In this document: in pieces, positions 1 to 4,719 of the stretch
How positions within the stretch are numbered: the first letter of the stretch is position 1
Layout: each line of letters begins with the position of its first letter
Assembly: GCA_902465215.1 (NCBI GenBank)
Contig: CABQMM010000097.1
Coordinates: 1 to 5,731 of the forward strand
Source: an uncultured Bacillota bacterium
Lineage (GTDB): Bacteria; Bacillota; Clostridia; Peptostreptococcales; Anaerovoracaceae
Reading direction: 5' to 3'
DNA: 5,731 bases
The notes under the pieces: generated by a model
What the model was told of the DNA's origin: nothing
Database searches by the model: none
What the model saw: only the letters and a program-made list of their open reading frames with translations
Translations under genes and position numbers: made by a program

Positions 1-121
1 CTACCAGTTGGTCAATCGGGTTATAATCCTTTTCTTCCAGTGCACGATAAACTTCTTCAACAATCTGCTTGTTGGATTTTTGCATTTTGAAAGAATTGAA
101 CATAATTGTATTCTTGTCCAT
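1..121 (-). CDS. ireB: IreB/ReoM family regulatory phosphoprotein (UPF0297), N-terminal 40 codons, cut by window edge
   Basis: Translating the minus strand from the ATG at 121-119 gives 40 residues beginning MDKNTIMFNSF and ending in YNPIDQLV. The second motif matches the signature EKGYNPINQIVGYLLSGDP of the UPF0297 family (B. subtilis YrzL, Enterococcus IreB, Listeria ReoM). The family's usual length is about 80-90 residues, so roughly half is missing beyond the left edge. A ribosome binding site GGGAG (130-134) sits 8 nt from the ATG and fixes the start. Known of the family: these small cytoplasmic proteins are phosphorylated on an N-terminal Thr by PASTA-domain Ser/Thr kinases and, in Listeria, control ClpCP-dependent degradation of MurA and hence peptidoglycan synthesis. 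Thr5, followed by I-M-F, lines up with the phosphorylated Thr of the T-V-R-F motif. The order alaS then ireB, usually followed by ruvX (outside the window), is common in Firmicutes and supports the call. Confidence 0.9.
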   Translation of the reverse strand, partial: MDKNTIMFNSFKMQKSNKQIVEEVYRALEEKDYNPIDQLV

Positions 122-129
122 TTGAAATA

Positions 130-140
130 CTCCCTTCCTT
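130..140 (-). promoter_or_regulatory. Ribosome binding site of ireB
   Basis: The minus strand reads AAGGAAGGGAG here. The GGGAG core is 8 nt before the ATG at 121, a near-ideal Shine-Dalgarno match that decides the start of the truncated ireB frame. Confidence 0.75.
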
Positions 141-198
141 GTGTACCTACGGGTAATCTTGATTCATCTTGTATACATTATATTTTATCCTATACCAA

Positions 199-227
199 AT
201 TATACTATTTTATTAAGGATTCTGCAA
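199..227 (-). promoter_or_regulatory. Candidate sigma-A promoter for ireB overlapping the end of alaS
   Basis: Read on the minus strand, a perfect -10 TATAAT (204-199) lies 17 bp after a partial -35 TTGCAG (227-222; three of six consensus bases). The -35 and spacer lie in the last codons of alaS. Initiation would fall near position 192 and give a leader of about 70 nt before ireB. A second TATAAT (182-177) has no recognisable -35 at normal spacing. I see no terminator between alaS and ireB, so read-through from alaS is also possible. AT-rich sequence gives chance matches, hence the modest confidence. Confidence 0.4.
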
Positions 228-2844
228 CAACAAATGCATCATTTATTTTAGAAGAATCTTTTGCTCCTGCCTGTGCCATGTCGGCTTTGCCGCCGCCACC
301 ACCGCCGCATGCAGCCGCAATCTGCTTAATCATGTTTCCGGCATGGTATCCTTTTTCAAGCAGGTCGTCGGTAATGGAAACGAGGAATGTCACCTTTTCG
401 CCGTTGACCGTTGCAAATACCATTACGATGCCTTTATGAGCTGCCTTGATGTCATCGGAAAGATTCCGCAGATCATTGATGGTATACTCGCTGAATTCCT
501 TCGTGATGAGGCGCACACCGTTGATTTCCTTCGCTGCCGCAACCATTGCGTCAACTTCGCCGCCCATCGCTACTTTTTTCATCTCTTCGATTTCCTTCTT
601 GAGGCTCTTAAGCTCCTCTGCCATGGATTTTGCCTTATCTGCCAAAGCATTCTTATTGCACTTCAGAATCTCGCAGGCCTGCGCTACTGTGGTTTCTGCT
701 GCATTTGCCGCTGCGAGGACGCCGGTTCCCGTCACTGCTTCAATTCTTCTCACGCCGGATGCCACACCGCCTTCGGACATAATCTTGAAAGCACCGATTT
801 CTCCGGTATTCTTCACATGTGTGCCGCCGCAGAGTTCCACAGACCAGCCGCCTGCATTTACAACTCTTACCGTTGCGCCGTATTTCTCGCCGAACAGAGC
901 CATTGCGCCTGTTTTCTGTGCATCTTCCATGCTCATTTCTTCCGTGGAAACCGGAAGGAAGTTGTTGATTGCTTCGTTGACTTTTTCTTCAACTTCTTTG
1001 AGCTGCTGCGGTGTTACTGCCTCAAAATGCGAGAAGTCAAATCGAAGAACATTCTCATTTACCATGGAGCCCGCCTGCTCTACATGCGTGCCGACAACCT
1101 CACGAAGCGCTTTCTGAAGAAGGTGTGTTGCCGTATGATTTCTCTCCGTACAGTGTCTCTTTTCAGGGTCAACTGCAAGAAGTACTTCGTCACCGACTTT
1201 AATTTCATTGGAAAGCACCTGAATCGTGTGGTAATAGATGCCGTCTTTCTTTTCAACCTTCAAAACCTCTGCGTCGAAGATTTTCTCTTCCTCACATTCT
1301 ACTACAGTTGACATAAATCCTTTATCGCAAACCTGTCCGCCGCCTTCTGCATAGAATGGTGTCTGATCGACAATTACGATTGCTTTCTGACCTTTGCAGA
1401 CAGAGTCCACGAGTTTTCCATCAGCAATAATTGCTGCTACCAAGCTTGTATCTGACAGCGTATCATAGCCCGTGAATGTTGTTTTCTGTACATCCAACTC
1501 GAGTTCATTCTGATCCCAGCCCTCGTCCTCGTTTGACTTTCTGTTCTTACGTGCAAGGTCTTTCTGCGCCTGCATATGCTCCTTGAATCCCTCTTCGTCA
1601 GCGCTGAAGCCATTTTCGGCAAGAATTTCTTCCGTAAGCTCGAGCGGGAATCCGAAAGTGTCATACAGCTTGAATGCGCTTGCGCCGTCTAAAACGGTTT
1701 CGCCGTCTTTCTTCAGCTGCTCGATGTAATCGGCAATAATTTCTTCGCCTTTGTCAATCGTTGCTGCAAAATTGTCCTCTTCCACCTGAATAATCTTCTG
1801 GATATAGTCCTTTTTCTCTACCAGCTCAGGATATGCTTCGCCGGAGACCTCAATCACTCTGTTGGAGAGTTCAACGAGGAAAGAGCCCTTGATTCCAAGG
1901 ATTTTTCCGTGGCGCGCAGCTCTTCTGAGCAGTCTTCTGAGAACATAGCCTCTGCCTTCGTTTGATGGCATAATACCGTCTGCAATCATAAAGGTCATAG
2001 CTCTAAGGTGGTCGGTGATGATTCGGATGGAAACATCCGTCGGCTCAGCGCCATCATGGTATGCCACGCCGGATTTTTCAACAACTCCGTTTAAAATATA
2101 TTTAATCGTATCGACATCAAAAATCGAATCGGTTCCCTGCATAACGCAAGCCATTCTTTCCAGTCCCATTCCCGTATCAATGTTCGGATGCGCTAAGTTG
2201 GAATAGGAACCGTCTTCTTCCTTGCTGAACTGTGTAAATACATGGTTCCAGATTTCAATAAAGCGGTCGCAGTCGCATCCCGGCTTGCAGTCCGGCTTGC
2301 CGCAGCCGAAGGATTCGCCTCTGTCATAGAAGATTTCCGAGTCCGGTCCGCACGGTCCTAGACCGATTTCCCAAAAGTTATCTTCTTTTCCAAGTCTTAC
2401 GATATGGTCCGGATTCATTCCGATGGACTTCCAGATGCCGATAGCTTCTTCATCGTCCAGATAAACGGTCGCCCAAAGCTTGTCCAAAGGAAAACCTAAA
2501 TGTTCGGTCAAAAATTCCAGACCCCATGTGAGAGATTCCTTCTTGAAATAGTCACCGAAGCTGAAGTTTCCAAGCATTTCAAAGAATGTACCGTGTCTTG
2601 CGGTATGTCCGACATTGTCAATATCGCCCGTACGGATACATTTCTGGCAGGTACACATTCTCTTTTTCGGCGGTGTTTCCGTTCCCGCGAAATATGCTTT
2701 CAGAGGCGCCATGCCGGAGTTGATGATGAGAATGGATTTATCATTTCTCGGAATCAGGCTGGCAGACTTGCCCACATAATGATCCTTGCTCTCATAGAAG
2801 TCTAAAAAGCGTTTTCTTATTTCGTTTAAGCCTAACTTTTCCAT
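205..2844 (-). CDS. alaS: Alanyl-tRNA synthetase (AlaRS), complete
   Basis: Class II cytoplasmic aminoacyl-tRNA synthetase that charges tRNA-Ala and hydrolyses mischarged Ser- and Gly-tRNA-Ala. At 879 residues it has normal full bacterial length and all domains. The aminoacylation core (about 1-240) has FFEMLGNFSFGDYFK (87-101), a Cys cluster CTCQKC (64-69), the insertion GCGKPDCKPGCDCDR (180-194) typical of clostridial AlaRS, and GMGLER (225-230). The tRNA-recognition region spans about 240-450. The editing domain carries metal-ligand motifs HTATH (570-574) and CGGTH (672-676). A short coiled coil (about 737-758) leads into the C-Ala domain, which ends in a six-glycine run (847-852) followed by KADMAQAG. 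The ATG is preceded by AGGAGG (2855-2860) at 10 nt. The 132-bp upstream gap holds the previous operon's terminator and a promoter but has no room for a T-box leader. Ends in TAG. No frameshift or lost key residue is visible. Confidence 0.98.
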   Translation of the reverse strand: MEKLGLNEIRKRFLDFYESKDHYVGKSASLIPRNDKSILIINSGMAPLKAYFAGTETPPKKRMCTCQKCIRTGDIDNVGHTARHGTFFEMLGNFSFGDYFKKESLTWGLEFLTEHLGFPLDKLWATVYLDDEEAIGIWKSIGMNPDHIVRLGKEDNFWEIGLGPCGPDSEIFYDRGESFGCGKPDCKPGCDCDRFIEIWNHVFTQFSKEEDGSYSNLAHPNIDTGMGLERMACVMQGTDSIFDVDTIKYILNGVVEKSGVAYHDGAEPTDVSIRIITDHLRAMTFMIADGIMPSNEGRGYVLRRLLRRAARHGKILGIKGSFLVELSNRVIEVSGEAYPELVEKKDYIQKIIQVEEDNFAATIDKGEEIIADYIEQLKKDGETVLDGASAFKLYDTFGFPLELTEEILAENGFSADEEGFKEHMQAQKDLARKNRKSNEDEGWDQNELELDVQKTTFTGYDTLSDTSLVAAIIADGKLVDSVCKGQKAIVIVDQTPFYAEGGGQVCDKGFMSTVVECEEEKIFDAEVLKVEKKDGIYYHTIQVLSNEIKVGDEVLLAVDPEKRHCTERNHTATHLLQKALREVVGTHVEQAGSMVNENVLRFDFSHFEAVTPQQLKEVEEKVNEAINNFLPVSTEEMSMEDAQKTGAMALFGEKYGATVRVVNAGGWSVELCGGTHVKNTGEIGAFKIMSEGGVASGVRRIEAVTGTGVLAAANAAETTVAQACEILKCNKNALADKAKSMAEELKSLKKEIEEMKKVAMGGEVDAMVAAAKEINGVRLITKEFSEYTINDLRNLSDDIKAAHKGIVMVFATVNGEKVTFLVSITDDLLEKGYHAGNMIKQIAAACGGGGGGKADMAQAGAKDSSKINDAFVVAESLIK

Positions 2845-2854
2845 ATCTTAAATT

Positions 2855-2860
2855 CCTCCT
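2855..2860 (-). promoter_or_regulatory. Ribosome binding site of alaS
   Basis: Perfect AGGAGG on the minus strand, 10 nt before the alaS ATG (2844-2842). It confirms the start choice. Confidence 0.85.
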
Positions 2861-2908
2861 GAAATTATATACAATTTATATAAAATTTAACAACAAACAT
2901 AATAATTA

Positions 2909-2937
2909 ATTGTATCATATTTAATGCAAAAAGTCTA
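2909..2937 (-). promoter_or_regulatory. Predicted sigma-A promoter of alaS with extended -10
   Basis: On the minus strand the -35 TAGACT (2937-2932; four of six consensus bases) is separated by 17 bp from the -10 TACAAT (2914-2909; five of six). The -10 is preceded by TGA, giving the extended -10 form TGN. Initiation is expected near 2902, leaving a leader of about 58 nt with the AGGAGG site. The -35 hexamer lies within the downstream arm of the terminator stem that ends the preceding operon. A second pair, TTGTTA (2893-2888) with TATAAT (2869-2864), is less likely because transcripts would begin inside the ribosome binding site. Confidence 0.5.
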
Positions 2938-2956
2938 TGGTCTCCCATAGACTTTT
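2928..2956 (-). terminator. Rho-independent terminator closing the iscS-iscU-mnmA operon
   Basis: A perfect 12-bp inverted repeat with arms AAAAGTCTATGG (minus-strand 2956-2945) and CCATAGACTTTT (2940-2929) encloses a four-base loop GAGA, which fits the GNRA tetraloop pattern. The downstream arm ends in a run of five T (2932-2928). It begins 20 bp after the stop codon of the small membrane-protein gene, as expected for an operon end. The stem is AT-rich and the U-run short, so termination may be incomplete. The plus strand also ends in four T, but no plus-strand gene needs it. Confidence 0.85.
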
Positions 2957-2976
2957 CGTAAAACCTTTGTATAAAA

Positions 2977-3183
2977 TTACATTTCGTTTTTTAAGGTCCT
3001 CGCCATCTGCGTCATATCGTGGCGCACATTTCCGAGTTCCTCCTTCACACCATCCATGTGGTTAAAAGTTTTTCTGAAGTCTTTCTTCAGTTCATTCTTT
3101 GTATGCGGTTTCATGGACGAATACGCCATGATTGCCGCCGTTCCCACTGCTGCTGCAACCGCAACTCCTGCTGCTGTTTTCAT
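2977..3183 (-). CDS. Small hypothetical protein with one N-terminal membrane segment (YtxH-like layout)
   Basis: This 68-residue product is of unknown function and I do not recognise a named family. Residues 3-21 are almost entirely Ala, Val, Gly, Ile and Met and form a likely single transmembrane helix or signal anchor. No lipobox Cys is present. Residues 22-68 are hydrophilic, start basic (KPHTKNELKKDFRK) and look helical and possibly coiled-coil, with hydrophobic residues at heptad-like spacing. This resembles the layout of short YtxH-type proteins, but that is only a resemblance. The ATG is preceded by AAGGGGA (3193-3199) at 9 nt, codon usage resembles that of its neighbours, and it ends in TAA. 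It starts 46 bp after mnmA and is followed 20 bp later by the operon terminator, so it is very probably co-transcribed with iscS, iscU and mnmA. A structural or membrane-associated role is possible; nothing in the sequence shows an enzyme. Confidence 0.7.
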   Translation of the reverse strand: MKTAAGVAVAAAVGTAAIMAYSSMKPHTKNELKKDFRKTFNHMDGVKEELGNVRHDMTQMARTLKNEM

Positions 3184-3196
3184 ATATCATCACTCC

Positions 3197-3219
3197 CCTT
3201 CAATCATAGTATTTGAAGG
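3197..3219 (-). promoter_or_regulatory. Short inverted repeat overlapping the ribosome binding site of the small membrane-protein gene
   Basis: On the minus strand CCTTCAA (3219-3213) and TTGAAGG (3203-3197) form a 7-bp perfect stem with a 9-nt loop. The downstream arm contains the first part of the AAGGGGA Shine-Dalgarno sequence. It could lower translation of the small gene, but the stem is short and may be chance. Confidence 0.25.
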
Positions 3220-3229
3220 AAGCGTTTTT

Positions 3230-4282
3230 TTATTCGGAAATAAATCCGCCGCCGAGCACTCTATCACCGTCATAAAAAACGATAGACTGCCCAGGAGTTG
3301 CAGCTCTCTGAGGCTGCTTAAACTCAGTAATAACGCGGTCTGCATCAATTTTCAGAACGGCTTCTGCCGGCATCGCGGAGTATCGGACCTTGGCAAGAAC
3401 TTCTTTTCCGTCATATATTTCCGGTGGGTACGCAGTAAATACATTGTCACAAGAAATAACGGATGTATCAAACAAGTCCTCGTTATCGCCCAATGTGATG
3501 GTATTTTTTTCGTAATCGATTTTTGTGACGAACGCAGGCTTTCCAAGCGCAATTCCAAGACCTTTTCGCTGTCCGAGCGTATAATTGAGAATTCCCTGAT
3601 GTTTTCCCAAAACGTTGCCGTTTTTATCCACAAAATTACCGGGGCGTGAGGTGTACCCCGCACGTTTGATATATTCCGCATAATTATCCATCGGATCAAT
3701 GAAACAAATCTCCTGGCTGTCCTTTTTTTCAGCGTTTTGAAGGCTGTTTTCACGCGCAAGCTCTCTGGTTTCATCCTTACTCAAAAACTCGCCCAGCGGG
3801 AAAATCAGTCGGCTGAGGACATCCTGCCTGAGGCGGTACAGCATGTAGGACTGGTCTTTCTTTTCGCTTGCCGCACGCTGAATATAGAATTTCCCGTCGT
3901 TTTCGTCATGGAAGATGCGGCAGTAGTGACCGGTAGCGATATAATAAGCTCCGATTTCATCCGCATGATGAATCAGGTGCTTGAACTTGACATTCGGGTT
4001 GCACATCACGCACGGATTCGGCGTCCTGCCATGCAGATATTCGTCGATAAAATTGCCGATTACAATTTCTCCGAAATCCTTAGAGACATCCTCATAGATA
4101 AAATCGATTCCAAGCTGCTCTGCGACCGCCGCGGCCTCGTCTCTGCCTTTTATATTGTTTCCGGCTACATCAAAATAATATCCGGTGACCGAAAAGCCTT
4201 TCTCTTTTAATAATAAAGCAGCGGTAGCACTGTCGACTCCGCCGCTTAATCCCAATAATACTTTATTCCTGTTCAGCTCCAT
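3230..4282 (-). CDS. mnmA: tRNA U34 2-thiouridylase MnmA (TrmU), three-Cys type
   Basis: Cytoplasmic enzyme that activates U34 of tRNA-Lys, -Glu and -Gln with ATP and replaces O2 with sulfur. From the chosen start it has 350 residues, normal for the family. The N-type ATP pyrophosphatase loop SGGVDS is at 13-18. GRTPNPCVMCN (85-95) carries Cys91 and Cys94, ATGHY is at 116-120, SQEICFIDP (189-197) carries the second conserved catalytic Cys193, and LGQRKGLGI (236-244) is typical. The C-terminal barrel ends in GGGFISE. The frame is open up to an ATG at 4345, but the start at 4282 is preferred. It puts MELNRNKVLLGLSGG at the usual family N-terminus and has GAGG (4289-4292) at 6 nt, whereas the longer form would overlap iscU by 83 nt. 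The chosen start overlaps iscU by 20 nt, suggesting translational coupling. Cys91 occupies the position of Asp99 in E. coli MnmA, a pattern linked to Fe-S-dependent enzymes. Confidence 0.95.
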   Translation of the reverse strand: MELNRNKVLLGLSGGVDSATAALLLKEKGFSVTGYYFDVAGNNIKGRDEAAAVAEQLGIDFIYEDVSKDFGEIVIGNFIDEYLHGRTPNPCVMCNPNVKFKHLIHHADEIGAYYIATGHYCRIFHDENDGKFYIQRAASEKKDQSYMLYRLRQDVLSRLIFPLGEFLSKDETRELARENSLQNAEKKDSQEICFIDPMDNYAEYIKRAGYTSRPGNFVDKNGNVLGKHQGILNYTLGQRKGLGIALGKPAFVTKIDYEKNTITLGDNEDLFDTSVISCDNVFTAYPPEIYDGKEVLAKVRYSAMPAEAVLKIDADRVITEFKQPQRAATPGQSIVFYDGDRVLGGGFISE

Positions 4283-4715
4283 GTTCGTCCTCGTCATCGT
4301 CTGCATTCGGATCGTATCCTTCCAAAGCTTCATATTTCTTGCCATTCTTCATCGCGTAATCGTAAATCGCATTCTTAATCGCTTTGTCTGCCAGAACGGA
4401 ACAGTGGACTTTTACTGCCGGAAGTCCGCCGAGTTCATCGATAATTTCTTTATTTGTAAGCTTCAGAGCTTCTTCTACGGATTTTCCGATAATCATCGAA
4501 GTTGCCATGCTGGAGGAAGCGATTGCAGAACCGCATCCGAAAGTCTTGAACTTCGCATCAGTGATAATATCGTTTTCGTCAACTTTGATTTCAATCTGCA
4601 TCATGTCGCCGCAGACCGGGCTTCCGTAGATTCCTTTGCCATCCGGATTTTCCATTTCGCCGACATTTTTCGGATTGAGGAAATGTTCCATTACTGTATC
4701 GTTATATAATGCCAT
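4263..4715 (-). CDS. iscU: Fe-S cluster assembly scaffold IscU (NifU N-terminal type)
   Basis: Scaffold on which Fe-S clusters are built from sulfur supplied by the cysteine desulfurase encoded just upstream. The 150-residue product has the three ligand Cys in canonical context: Cys35 in SPVCGD (with Asp37), Cys61 in FGCGSAIASS, and Cys105 preceded by His104 in VKVHCSVLAD. The N-terminus MALYNDTVMEHFLNPKNVG is typical. The ATG at 4715 was chosen over one at 4739 because it gives this standard N-terminus, lies 4 bp after the iscS stop, and has AAAGG (4727-4731) upstream at 11 nt. It is a single-domain IscU, with no NifU central ferredoxin domain or C-terminal Nfu domain. Two oddities: the HscA-recognition motif LPPVK reads LPAVK (98-102), and the protein ends in an acidic tail (139-150). 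SufU is less likely because the extra loop typical of SufU is absent and His precedes the last Cys. Confidence 0.95.
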   Translation of the reverse strand: MALYNDTVMEHFLNPKNVGEMENPDGKGIYGSPVCGDMMQIEIKVDENDIITDAKFKTFGCGSAIASSSMATSMIIGKSVEEALKLTNKEIIDELGGLPAVKVHCSVLADKAIKNAIYDYAMKNGKKYEALEGYDPNADDDEDEHGAEQE

Positions 4716-4719
4716 AATT

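Noticed and set aside
148..160. TACC/GGTA pairing between alaS and ireB as a terminator
   Set aside because: The stem is only 4 bp and no T-run follows, so it is not a credible terminator.
285..305. GC-rich triplet-like repeat
   Set aside because: These bases encode the conserved glycine run near the AlaRS C-terminus, so codon repetition explains the pattern.
343..1311. Long plus-strand open frame (322 codons) opposite alaS
   Set aside because: It lies entirely antisense to alaS, whose conserved motifs prove the minus-strand frame. The product is Cys/His/Phe-rich with no recognisable domain and no convincing ribosome binding site. It is a by-product of alaS codon choice, as is the overlapping plus-strand frame at 446-1117.
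2864..2893. TTGTTA - 18 bp - TATAAT as the alaS promoter
   Set aside because: Hexamer matches are good, but initiation about 7 nt after the -10 would fall inside the AGGAGG ribosome binding site, leaving almost no leader. The upstream extended -10 promoter is more plausible.
3056..3649. Plus-strand open frame of 197 codons spanning the small gene and the end of mnmA
   Set aside because: It is antisense to two supported genes and crosses their intergenic gap, with no family resemblance and no promoter or ribosome binding site I could support.
4283..4345. N-terminal extension of MnmA to the ATG at 4345
   Set aside because: The extra 21 residues have no counterpart in the family and would overlap iscU by 83 nt. 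The inner ATG at 4282 has GAGG at 6 nt and gives the standard N-terminus.
4185..4709. Plus-strand open frame of 174 codons opposite iscU and the start of mnmA
   Set aside because: It is a shadow of iscU, whose ligand Cys motifs fix the coding strand. The translated product resembles no protein family I know.
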